Source of the DNA: RGIG3009 sp964390295
GTDB taxonomy: Bacteria > Bacillota > Clostridia > Oscillospirales > Acutalibacteraceae
DNA length: 64,000 nt
NCBI GenBank assembly: GCA_964390295.1
Contig: CAYMHR010000005.1
Location: forward strand, 1-64,000
Direction: 5' to 3'
In this document: positions 1 through 6,550 of the stretch, piece after piece
How positions within the stretch are numbered: position 1 is the first letter of the stretch
How the letters are laid out: each line of letters opens with the position of its first letter
The notes under the pieces: model-generated
What the model saw: only the letters and a program-made list of their open reading frames with translations
What the model was told of the DNA's origin: nothing
Databases searched by the model: none
Program-made: the position numbers and the translations under genes

Positions 1-41
1 TCGTGCCTCTCACGGTCAAATTCGATCCCTTCGTCACTCAC
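1..41 (-). CDS. partial 5' end of a small element gene
   Basis: A GTG codon at 41-39 overlaps the stop of the next upstream leftward gene by a few bases and opens a frame that stays open to the window edge (begins MSDEGIEF). Only about 13 codons are visible, so no function can be given. The overlap is typical of tightly packed phage or element genes, which is the only support for the call. Confidence 0.3.
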   Translation of the reverse strand, partial: MSDEGIEFDRERH

Positions 42-180
42 TGCTATCACTCCCCTGTTCTTCGTCATCCACGTCGTCCACTTCGTCATCGTAGTCAGGT
101 TCGTAGTCGGGATCATATTCCGGAACATAGTTTGGACACCTGGGATCGTGATCACCCAATCGACGACATATATCACACAT
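34..180 (-). CDS. small acidic protein with Cys/His-rich N-terminus
   Basis: A 48-residue leftward gene. The N-terminus MCDICRRLGDHDPRCPNY carries a Cys-x2-Cys pair, a histidine and a third cysteine, which may bind a metal. The rest is almost entirely Asp/Glu with repeated Tyr. An AAGGGAG ribosome binding site lies about 9 bases before the ATG. It belongs to the closely packed leftward small genes of the integrated element. I do not recognise a family; element-encoded acidic miniproteins of this kind have varied roles. Confidence 0.55.
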   Translation of the reverse strand: MCDICRRLGDHDPRCPNYVPEYDPDYEPDYDDEVDDVDDEEQGSDSSE

Positions 181-195
181 CTTGACATTCTCCCT

Positions 196-285
196 TCATA
201 GGTGTATAATACCAATAGGTTGTTTTTTTCTTTTCGTCGTAGCGGTGCCAGCCGCTGCGGCGATTCTTTTTTTACGGCTCATCAT
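196..285 (-). CDS. 29-residue very basic miniprotein
   Basis: The frame starts at tandem ATG codons (285-283 and 282-280), preceded by a strong AGGAGG site 5-8 bases upstream, and encodes 29 residues rich in Lys and Arg (SRKKRIAAAA near the start). The stop of the upstream gene falls between this site and the start, so the two are probably translationally linked. The strong ribosome binding site is the main evidence that it is real. Function unknown; a nucleic-acid-binding peptide is possible from charge alone. Confidence 0.45.
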   Translation of the reverse strand: MMSRKKRIAAAAGTATTKRKKQPIGIIHL

Positions 286-420
286 CTAATCCTCCTTTAA
301 GTAACGGTTCATCTTCAACGTGCGAGCCAGTTTGTCCACAACATTGTCCGGCAACAGCTTGTCCAATACCGTCGGTACGACGACCAGCATGACCGTCAGC
401 ACCAAACCTCCTACCACCAC
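286..420 (-). CDS. small membrane protein of the element
   Basis: A 44-residue frame starting at GTG 420-418 (AAAGGAAG lies just upstream; a second GTG follows). The first half is one hydrophobic segment (VVGGLVLTVMLVVVPTVLDK); the second half is charged. Its stop overlaps the ribosome binding site region of the next gene. Single-span element proteins of this size include holin-like and exclusion proteins, but nothing here decides between them. The start is uncertain because there are several GTG and TTG codons. Confidence 0.45.
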   Translation of the reverse strand: MVVGGLVLTVMLVVVPTVLDKLLPDNVVDKLARTLKMNRYLKED

Positions 421-483
421 TTCACTTCCTTTCTTTTCCGTTTCTGAACAAAAGACAGCTTGTCCCTGCCAAAAGGTAAGGCG

Positions 484-696
484 TTACCTTACCCCGTTCA
501 GATACGCCGATCGACACACGCGCCACATAGCGTCTTCTTGTGCGATGCGGTTCTTTTCGTGGATCACCGGATCGGGATCGATCTTTTCGTAGGCCGTCAA
601 GATTGGGCCGCCCTCATCGAACAAATCGATATGCTTGGCGATCCGGTATCCCGGCGGCGGTACCGGGTTCCGGTACTCCTCCAACGTTTTTGCCAT
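484..696 (-). CDS. 70-residue hypothetical element protein
   Basis: Begins MAKTLEEYRNPVPPPGYR with a very good GGAGGTGAG site before the ATG. It is soluble, proline-rich at the N-terminus and has no motif that I recognise. It is the first gene after an extended -10 promoter at 748-756 and heads the run of small leftward genes, so it is probably expressed early in the excised or induced state of the element. That is inference from position only. Confidence 0.6.
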   Translation of the reverse strand: MAKTLEEYRNPVPPPGYRIAKHIDLFDEGGPILTAYEKIDPDPVIHEKNRIAQEDAMWRVCRSAYLNGVR

Positions 697-747
697 TGTC
701 TCACCTCCAAATCAGATTCTGTACCAAGCTATGACCCCGTCACTTTA

Positions 748-756
748 ATTGTATCA
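748..756 (-). promoter_or_regulatory. extended -10 promoter for leftward small genes
   Basis: On the minus strand the sequence reads TGATACAAT, an extended -10 (TG-N-TACAAT), about 50 bases before the start of the gene at 696. No good -35 hexamer lies at 17 bases, as is common for extended -10 promoters. Assignment is from sequence only. Confidence 0.4.
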
Positions 757-864
757 CTTGTTTTTGCCCCTGGGTGCTCAACTTTGTGATGCCAATACTT
801 TCTATGCACGAGTAGCTTGTACTCATACCTTGTTTTCTTTTTGATTCAAACGTAGACTATATGC

Positions 865-1074
865 CTACTTAGCTGAGAAAAAAATATCCACTCTTTCTTG
901 CTCGGTCAAATCAAGAAGATCGTGCAACATCTGAATTTCATTGGCTCTGAACTCACTTCTGTTGTTAATTTTGTTCAAGAGGCTCTGATAGGTAATCCCT
1001 ATTCTTTGGGATATAAACCGCATCTTATATCCAGATTGGTTAATCTTTTCGCGCAATAACACTGTATCCGTCAT
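865..1074 (-). CDS. Cro-like / DUF739-type helix-turn-helix protein
   Basis: A 69-residue protein divergent from the S24-type repressor gene. The layout LREKINQSGYK, then SQRIGITYQSLLNKINNRSEF, then NEIQMLHDLLDLT and a terminal FF matches small phage regulators of the DUF739 type, which have a single XRE-like helix-turn-helix and act as the Cro partner of a CI-like repressor. It has a GGAGGGTGAC site and a consensus promoter at 1122-1150. Expected job: DNA binding at the shared operators to favour the lytic or excised state. Family assignment is from remembered sequence features. Confidence 0.75.
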   Translation of the reverse strand: MTDTVLLREKINQSGYKMRFISQRIGITYQSLLNKINNRSEFRANEIQMLHDLLDLTEQERVDIFFSAK

Positions 1075-1098
1075 AAGTCACCCTCCACTCTTAATGTA

Positions 1099-1194
1099 GT
1101 AGGCAAATTGTCTACATCTACATCATACCATAGTGTAGGAAGAATGTCAACATATTTTTTTGAAAACAGTAAAAAATGTTGACAAACCGCCAAC
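1099..1194. promoter_or_regulatory. three 17-bp operator copies between divergent regulator genes
   Basis: Related imperfect palindromes lie at 1099-1115 (GTAGGCAAATTGTCTAC), 1135-1151 (GTAGGAAGAATGTCAAC) and 1178-1194 (GTTGACAAACCGCCAAC), with centres 36 and 43 bp apart. The first two overlap the leftward promoter and the third overlaps the rightward -35. The arrangement is that of a lambdoid-type switch with three operators shared by a CI-like and a Cro-like protein. Sites were recognised by symmetry and similarity to one another, not by a known consensus. Confidence 0.6.
1122..1150 (-). promoter_or_regulatory. leftward promoter of the element switch
   Basis: Minus-strand TTGACA (1150-1145), a 17-bp spacer and TATGAT (1127-1122). 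It drives the Cro-like gene. The operator copy at 1135-1151 covers the -35 and the copy at 1099-1115 covers the start-site region, so repression by the neighbouring CI-like protein is expected. Confidence 0.8.
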
Positions 1195-1207
1195 GGTATC
1201 ATATAAT
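1179..1207 (+). promoter_or_regulatory. rightward promoter of the repressor gene
   Basis: TTGACA at 1179-1184 and TATAAT at 1202-1207 with exactly 17 bp between them, a full consensus promoter. The leading gene starts 27 bases downstream. The operator copy at 1178-1194 lies over the -35, suggesting autoregulation of the repressor. Confidence 0.85.
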
Positions 1208-1233
1208 CAATAATAAAGAAGGAGGTTATTCAT

Positions 1234-1872
1234 TTGTCCACAATAGGCAGCAGAATCCGACATCGTCGAGAAGAGCTGAGCTTATCTCAAGATGAATTAG
1301 GGAAAAGATTAGGTTATAAATCTCGTTCTTCAATTAATAAGATTGAACTTGATCAGCGAAATCTTACCCAATCTAAAATCAAAGCCATTGCCGACGCTTT
1401 GGAAACTACCCCAGCATATATTATGGGCTGGAAGGAAACGGATTGGATGGAAGCGGTTAAAGTTGATAATCTGTTCCGAATCGACACCAGAAAGTTCCCG
1501 TTGCTTGGGAACGTAGCCTGTGGAACACCACTTTTCGCCGATGAGCAACGAGAACTGTACGTCGAAGCCGGTGCCAATATTCCAGCCGATTTTTGCCTAC
1601 GTGCCAAAGGCGATTCCATGATCGGGGCCAGAATTTATGACGGCGATATCGTTTTCATTCAAAAACAGGAAATGGTGGAAGATGGTGAAATTGCCGTGGT
1701 ACTGATCGGTGATGAAGCAACATTAAAACGCGTTCAATATAATCCGGAAGGAAACGAGCTACTACTCTTCGCAGAAAATCCGCAATATAAAACCATGCGT
1801 TTTTCAGGAGAAGAACTGAATGAAATTCGCATTCTGGGCCGCGCCGTTGCCTTTCAGAGCGATATCAGGTAG
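1234..1872 (+). CDS. CI-like repressor with S24 self-cleavage domain
   Basis: A 212-residue repressor. Residues 5-65 form an XRE-type helix-turn-helix (SRIRHRREELSLSQDELGKR onward). Residues 90-205 form a LexA/CI-type S24 peptidase: a probable cleavage site at VACG (residues 94-97), catalytic Ser128 in GDSM and Lys165 in ATLKRV. It should keep the element quiescent and self-cleave with RecA after DNA damage. The start is TTG at 1234, chosen because AAGGAGG lies 8 bases upstream. Divergent from the Cro-like gene and followed by the membrane protein and recombinase. Confidence 0.9.
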   Translation: MSTIGSRIRHRREELSLSQDELGKRLGYKSRSSINKIELDQRNLTQSKIKAIADALETTPAYIMGWKETDWMEAVKVDNLFRIDTRKFPLLGNVACGTPLFADEQRELYVEAGANIPADFCLRAKGDSMIGARIYDGDIVFIQKQEMVEDGEIAVVLIGDEATLKRVQYNPEGNELLLFAENPQYKTMRFSGEELNEIRILGRAVAFQSDIR

Positions 1873-1952
1873 GTATGTTACAGTCGGTTAGCCGTCCGTT
1901 ATAATCAAGTAGTAGCAAAAACAGTTTTTTGCACCATAGAGGAGGATGTATC

Positions 1953-2246
1953 ATGAATAACAAACATTTCGAAAATCTATTCCGCTTATCCTTTATTCGG
2001 CCAGCTCCGCAAGAGCTCGACTATTTCGACTTTGAAAAGCGCATCGATCTGTACAACGAAGCGCTGAAGCACGATCTGGACGAAGACCAAATTCGCCTGC
2101 TGGCGCAGTTGCAAAACAACCAACTTCTGTACCGTCAAACTCGGCTTTTGAAAACCATCAAAAATATTCTGGTGTTTTTCTTCACTTTGACGTGCATTTC
2201 GCTGGCAATTTCATTTATCTATATTCTTTTTATCCTCACTCGATAA
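1953..2246 (+). CDS. small protein with C-terminal membrane helix
   Basis: A 97-residue protein starting at ATG 1953 behind GAGGAGGA; an earlier TTG in frame lacks such a site. The first 65 residues are soluble and charged (KHFENLFRLSFIRPAPQELD), and residues 70-95 form one strongly hydrophobic span. Between a lysogeny repressor and an integrase, tail-anchored proteins of this size are often expressed in the integrated state, and superinfection exclusion is one possibility. No family was recognised. Confidence 0.65.
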   Translation: MNNKHFENLFRLSFIRPAPQELDYFDFEKRIDLYNEALKHDLDEDQIRLLAQLQNNQLLYRQTRLLKTIKNILVFFFTLTCISLAISFIYILFILTR

Positions 2247-2264
2247 TTCCCACAAGCAAAAAAT

Positions 2265-2294
2265 CCCCGCTCCTGTCATAAAACAGGAACGGGG
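2265..2294. terminator. hairpin between membrane-protein gene and recombinase
   Basis: Stem CCCCGCTCCTGT / ACAGGAACGGGG with one mismatch and a 6-base loop. It is followed on the plus strand by AAAATTTAT and flanked on the other side by an A run that gives TTTTTT on the minus strand. It may end the repressor transcript and insulate the recombinase gene. Termination strength on the plus strand is doubtful because the T run is short. Confidence 0.55.
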
Positions 2295-2323
2295 AAAATT
2301 TATCGGCACAAGGAGGGATCGTC

Positions 2324-3826
2324 GTGATCGCCGCCGTTTATTTGCGAAAATCAAGATCGGATGATCCGAATGAGGAAATTGCCGAAACGCTCCGGCGGCA
2401 TCGGGAAACGTTATCCGGGTTTGCAAAAAACAATCGCATCACCATTGCGGAAATCTATGAAGAAGTCGTTTCCGGTGACAGTCTATATGCTCGTACAGAG
2501 ATGCTACGGCTACTCTCCGATCTGGAAACGGGGCACTACGATTGCGTGCTGTGCATGGATATTGACCGTTTGGGGCGCGGCTCCATGGCGGAACAAGGCA
2601 TTATTCTGGAAACGTTCAAAAGCAACAACGTGCAAATCGTCACTCCCCGGAAGATTTACGATCTCAATAATGAGATAGACGAGGAATATACCGAGTTCGA
2701 AACGTTCATGGCACGCCGCGAGCTGAAACTGATCAAACGTCGATTAGGGCGCGGATTAGAACGCACCATTGAGGAAGGCGGATATGTTCCAAACGCTCCC
2801 TATGGCTACCGCAAAACAGTGATCGACAAAAAGCCGTCGCTTGAGATCGTAGAAGAAGAAGCTGCCTTTGTTCGCATGATCTTCGACATGTACGTCAACC
2901 AAGGTGTCGGTTGTCAGGTGATTGCGGATACCATTACATCGATGGGAGCTAAACCGCACCGTTCTTCGGCTTTTAGCCGTACAACGGTAGCGACAATCCT
3001 TCGCAACCCGGTATATATCGGAAAATTTGCCAGGAATACGCAAAAGAAATACCGCGGAAACGACGGAAAAGTTCATTCCAAGAAAACACCGAAAACCGAT
3101 TGGAAAATCTACGACGGCGTGCATCCGGCAATCGTTGATGAGGATTTGTTTATCCAGGCTAATGAAATATTTGCCGGACGGTACCATCTTCCGGCAAATA
3201 AAGACACTGTTTGCAATCCGCTGGCAGGTTTTTTGAAGTGCAGCGTATGCGGCCGCGCTATGGTGCGGATGCCGTGTTCTTCAAAAGATCGCAAAAGCGG
3301 CATGTATCAACTCATTTGCGCAACCAAAGGGTGCGTCCGCAGTTCTCGCTTGGATCGCGTAGAAGCGCACGTACTCGATTTGATAAGAGAGCGTCTCGAC
3401 GTTATCAAAGCGATGAAGCACTCCGGTCATGCCGATCCGATAATCCCCGTTGACTACGATGCCAGCATCAAAGCTATCGTTAAAGATTTGAACACAGCCT
3501 CAACGCAGTTGGAAAGACTGCAAGATTTGTTGGAGCAAGGGGTATACGACACGGAAACCTATACCGCTCGATCATCCACGTTAAAAGAACGGATTCGCGC
3601 GTTACAGCATCAAAAAGAGGCTGTAGAAGCCGAACGAAACAAGAGACAGACTAGGAGCATAGACGACACGATTGCCCTGTACGAGAACGTGTTAAACCGC
3701 TATTCTGCCAGCTCGCCAGAAGAAAAGAACGCTCTTTTACGCACCGTCATTCGCGCCGGAACGTATTACAAAGAAAAAGACTGGGAGCCGACCCAGTTTA
3801 TTGTTGAATTAACCTATAACGAATAA
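2324..3826 (+). CDS. large serine recombinase (site-specific integrase)
   Basis: A 500-residue large serine recombinase that catalyses integration and excision of the element. Residues 1-150 are the resolvase catalytic domain with YLRKSRSDD at the start (Ser10 the likely nucleophile). Residues about 155-300 are the recombinase DNA-binding domain. A zinc ribbon follows (Cys-x2-Cys at about 306-309, further Cys pair near 332-338). A coiled coil of about residues 375-450 and a short tail complete the usual family order. GTG start with an AAGGAGGGA site. Its stop lies about 40 bp from the headless host gene at 3834, so the attachment site is almost certainly directly downstream. Confidence 0.95.
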   Translation: MIAAVYLRKSRSDDPNEEIAETLRRHRETLSGFAKNNRITIAEIYEEVVSGDSLYARTEMLRLLSDLETGHYDCVLCMDIDRLGRGSMAEQGIILETFKSNNVQIVTPRKIYDLNNEIDEEYTEFETFMARRELKLIKRRLGRGLERTIEEGGYVPNAPYGYRKTVIDKKPSLEIVEEEAAFVRMIFDMYVNQGVGCQVIADTITSMGAKPHRSSAFSRTTVATILRNPVYIGKFARNTQKKYRGNDGKVHSKKTPKTDWKIYDGVHPAIVDEDLFIQANEIFAGRYHLPANKDTVCNPLAGFLKCSVCGRAMVRMPCSSKDRKSGMYQLICATKGCVRSSRLDRVEAHVLDLIRERLDVIKAMKHSGHADPIIPVDYDASIKAIVKDLNTASTQLERLQDLLEQGVYDTETYTARSSTLKERIRALQHQKEAVEAERNKRQTRSIDDTIALYENVLNRYSASSPEEKNALLRTVIRAGTYYKEKDWEPTQFIVELTYNE

Positions 3827-3860
3827 TATATAGCTTGTAATATGCTCTGATAAAGACTGC
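3827..3860. other. probable attachment junction (element / host gene)
   Basis: Between the recombinase stop (3826) and the first codon that clearly belongs to the interrupted host gene (around 3843, Cys-Ser-Asp-Lys-Asp-Cys) lies an AT-rich stretch with an in-frame TAG at 3831-3833. Large serine recombinases usually lie beside one att site, so the crossover dinucleotide should lie here, most likely around 3834-3850. The exact core cannot be fixed without the other end of the element. Confidence 0.55.
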
Positions 3861-4556
3861 CTTGAAGATTTGCGCCTGTTTTTTACCGAACGGGACCAAA
3901 TGATCGTCGACCACGCCGTAAGCATTCGCGCGAAAAAAGCGGAGATTGTCAACACCTACATCGACGTGGAAGCCTTGCCCTTTAATCGCGGCTATTATTC
4001 CTGTGACATCACCTTCTTTTTCGGTGTTTCCCTGGAGGTCTATTCGGGGCATGGCACCGGTTGCTGCGTGGTTCGGGGCGTTGCCATTTTCCAAAAGAAG
4101 GTCATCTTATTTGGCAGTGAGGGAAACGTCAAGGTCTTTACCAGCGAATTTTCGCCGGAAAATAACGACACCCAGGAAATGCCCACGCGCAACATGCCGC
4201 GTTGCAGCGTACAGGTTGCTGAACCCGTTGTGCTGTCTGCACGGCTGGTAGAGCGATGCGATTGCGGATGCAAATGCGACTGCGCTTCTTCCTGTATTCC
4301 GGCCTGTATCTGCGAAGAATACGGCGGAAACTTCGTTGAAAACGCCGACAAGCTGGTATTAGTTTCACTGGGTATTTTCACCATTGTACAACTGATTCGT
4401 AACGTGCAAATGCTCATGCCCATCTACGACTTTTGTATGCCCTCCAAGGAATGTTGTACCAATACGGAGAGCCCCTGCGATATTTTCAAAAAAATGTGTT
4501 TCCCGGTGGATGAGTTTTTCCCACCCAAGAGTGATGATTCCTGCAACTGCGGATAA
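3834..4556 (+). pseudogene. 3' part of a cysteine-rich clostridial protein gene, interrupted by the element
   Basis: The frame is open from just after the stop at 3831-3833 and gives about 240 residues without a proper start or ribosome binding site; the first possible start is TTG 3870. The region DKDCLEDLRLFF, then YIDVEALPFNRGYYSCDITF, LFGSEGNVKVF and a Cys cluster CDCGCKCDCASSC resembles a conserved uncharacterised clostridial protein as I remember it. The N-terminal 20 or so residues are missing, as expected if the recombinase element inserted there. Expression of this remnant would need read-through from the recombinase gene. Function of the intact family is unknown to me. Confidence 0.75.
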
Positions 4557-4563
4557 TACGCAA

Positions 4564-4594
4564 AAAAGGCGGCAAGAGATTCTTGCCGCCTTTT
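4564..4594. terminator. bidirectional terminator between convergent genes
   Basis: Perfect 14-bp stem AAAAGGCGGCAAGA / TCTTGCCGCCTTTT with a 3-base loop, and A/T runs on both sides. It serves both the rightward gene remnant ending at 4556 and the leftward tcdA gene ending at 4599. Confidence 0.9.
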
Positions 4595-4598
4595 GGGG

Positions 4599-5321
4599 TT
4601 ACAATTCTTCTGTTTTTGACAACGAACGAACCACTTCGGCCGCCATCATTAAGCCGGCAACCGACGGCACAAACGCCGTGCTCCCCGGAACGGGGTGAGT
4701 ACCCTTGGTTTCGGTAGTCGGCATACGATGTGCCTGCACCGACTCGGTAGAATAAACGACCGGCAAATGCTCGATGCCACGCGCGCGAAGCTCGCGCCGC
4801 ATGATCCTTGCCAAGGGACACCCAGAGGTGTTGGCAAGATCGGTCAGGCACAGCTTTGACGGATCAAGCTTGTTGCCCGTTCCCATACAGCTGATGATGG
4901 GGACGTCGGCAGCCCGTGCCTTTTCCACAATCGCGATTTTAGCCGACACCGTATCCACCGCATCCACGACGTAATCGTACTGCGAGAAATCATACTCATC
5001 GGCATTTTCCGGCAGAAAAAAGCAACGGTGCTCGTTCACCTTAACGTTCGGACAAATATCCCGAATACGTTCTGCCATGACCTCAGTCTTAAATCGACCG
5101 ACCGTGCTGTGCAAGGCAACCAACTGGCGATTGATGTTGGACAGGGAAACGACGTCGTTGTCAAACAAGTCCAACGTACCGATGCCACTACGCGCCAACG
5201 CGTCGGCAGTGTGACCACCGACTCCGCCGATTCCAAACACCGCCACTCTGCTGGAAGCAAGACGCTGAATAGCCTCTTCACCCAACAGCAATGCCGTGCG
5301 CGACAGGGTTTCCCCCACCAT
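4599..5321 (-). CDS. tcdA: tRNA threonylcarbamoyladenosine dehydratase TcdA (ThiF-like E1 fold)
   Basis: A 240-residue ThiF/MoeB-fold enzyme that uses ATP to convert t6A37 of ANN-decoding tRNAs to the cyclic form. Evidence: the Rossmann nucleotide loop GIGGVGG at residues 30-36, the E1-type segment DNDVVSLSNINRQ, VDAVDTVSAK, and the C-terminal block STAFVPSVAGLMMAAEVVR typical of TcdA. The start ATG overlaps the stop of the preceding small membrane gene as TAATG, so the two are probably translationally coupled. Length is normal for the family. Confidence 0.9.
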   Translation of the reverse strand: MVGETLSRTALLLGEEAIQRLASSRVAVFGIGGVGGHTADALARSGIGTLDLFDNDVVSLSNINRQLVALHSTVGRFKTEVMAERIRDICPNVKVNEHRCFFLPENADEYDFSQYDYVVDAVDTVSAKIAIVEKARAADVPIISCMGTGNKLDPSKLCLTDLANTSGCPLARIMRRELRARGIEHLPVVYSTESVQAHRMPTTETKGTHPVPGSTAFVPSVAGLMMAAEVVRSLSKTEEL

Positions 5322-5482
5322 TATTCCGCTTTGTCCTCGTTTTCGTCCTCAATGACAATGGTATCTTCATCATCAAATTCTTCGGACATCAGGAGTTTAC
5401 GCTCCTTCAGCTTGCGCGCGATGACCCACAACGCGCCACCGACCGCAGCCAAAGCCGCCAAAATAGCCATTACCTTTTTCAT
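5321..5482 (-). CDS. 53-residue single-span membrane protein coupled to tcdA
   Basis: Starts MKKVMAILAALAAVGGALWV, one hydrophobic helix of about 20 residues, followed by a basic stretch and then a highly acidic tail (SEEFDDEDTIVIEDENEDK). The stop TAA shares a base with the tcdA ATG. A GGATGG site precedes the ATG. Topology by the positive-inside rule puts the acidic tail in the cytoplasm. I do not recognise a family; overlap with tcdA suggests co-expression only. Confidence 0.7.
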   Translation of the reverse strand: MKKVMAILAALAAVGGALWVIARKLKERKLLMSEEFDDEDTIVIEDENEDKAE

Positions 5483-5557
5483 GTGTTACCATCCTTTCTT
5501 TTTTGGGACAATTTTGTTACTATGGTTGTGCACATTAGTTTCCCTTTGTGCTATATC

Positions 5558-5581
5558 GATCACAGGTACTACCTGTTGATC
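5558..5581. repeat. short palindrome upstream of the small gene/tcdA pair
   Basis: GATC-ACAGGTA-C-TACCTGT-TGATC is a 24-base nearly perfect palindrome without a following T run, in the 117-bp gap between two leftward genes. It resembles an operator more than a terminator. No protein can be assigned to it. Confidence 0.4.
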
Positions 5582-5599
5582 TTCTTCAAGCTACAACGC

Positions 5600-6550
5600 C
5601 TAGCGTTGAGTCGCGACGGTTAACGCCGTTCCGTTGCTGGTAAACGTGACCGTTCCGTGATAATCGCTGCGATATACCGTAACGTTGGATTCCCGGAGCG
5701 TTTCCAACGTTTGCGCATGTGGATGTCCCATCGAATTATCGATACCGCAGGAAATCACAGCATACGTTGGTTGCACCAACCGAATAAAATCGGATGAAGT
5801 AGCGGTACTGCTACCATGGTGTCCCACTTTAAGAACGTCGGCACGAAGGTCAACCCCATCCAAAATCAGGGAGTTTTCGGTTTCCACACCGGCATCACCC
5901 ATCATCAAAAAGACGTGCTCACCAAAGCAAACGCGACAAACGACTGAGCCTTCATTGCCAGCATGATCGGCATCGCGACCACTGAGTATTTCCAGCGTCG
6001 CCTTTCCCAGAGCTCCGGTAAATCGATACCACGGTTCCGCCACGGTGATGCCTTGTTGCTGTAACGTCGTCATCAGCGAGCGATAAACCTGCGTTTGCTG
6101 AGAATCCTCATCCACCGCAGAGGAGATAAAGAACGTACCGATTTCAAACTCGCGAGCCACAGCCTCCATACCGCCAATGTGGTCCGAGTCCGCGTGCGTG
6201 GCAATCACAAAATCCAGGGTTTCCACACCGGCCAAGTGCAGTTGCTCCACAACCTCATTCGCTGTGCGGTGCTCTCCGGCATCGATCAGCAAGGCGTGAT
6301 CGCCGTTTTGAACCAAGATACAATCGGCATTGTCAACGTCGAAAAAGGTGACCTGCAAGCGATCATCGGTAAGCGGTTGCTCCTGCAGTCCCATCGCAAC
6401 GAACAACTGTCGCCAAGTAGGGAGATTGCTGAAGCCCCACGCCTCGTTGACGGAAATTGTGAAGCTGGCGAGCAGAAAAACAGTTAGCAACACAACCGCT
6501 GTACGACGAAACCACCTAGTATGCCAGAACTGCTTTCGATACGGCGCCAT
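5600..6550 (-). CDS. membrane-anchored ComEC-like metallo-beta-lactamase-fold hydrolase
   Basis: A 316-residue protein with an N-terminal signal anchor (residues 16-34) and an extracytoplasmic metallo-beta-lactamase domain: TFFDVDNADCILV, LLIDAGE, then the metal-binding HADSDHIGG (His119, Asp121, Asp123, His124), GDAG and KVGHHGSS. This is the arrangement of stand-alone proteins related to the hydrolase domain of ComEC, which degrades or processes a nucleic-acid strand during uptake; the substrate here is unknown. The start ATG overlaps the ftsK stop by ATGA. No competence-pore gene is in the window. Confidence 0.85.
   Translation of the reverse strand: MAPYRKQFWHTRWFRRTAVVLLTVFLLASFTISVNEAWGFSNLPTWRQLFVAMGLQEQPLTDDRLQVTFFDVDNADCILVQNGDHALLIDAGEHRTANEVVEQLHLAGVETLDFVIATHADSDHIGGMEAVAREFEIGTFFISSAVDEDSQQTQVYRSLMTTLQQQGITVAEPWYRFTGALGKATLEILSGRDADHAGNEGSVVCRVCFGEHVFLMMGDAGVETENSLILDGVDLRADVLKVGHHGSSTATSSDFIRLVQPTYAVISCGIDNSMGHPHAQTLETLRESNVTVYRSDYHGTVTFTSNGTALTVATQR

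Noticed and set aside
1..3860. Complete prophage
   Set aside because: Only the switch, recombinase and a few small genes are in view; no capsid, tail or packaging genes, so phage, ICE and satellite cannot be told apart.
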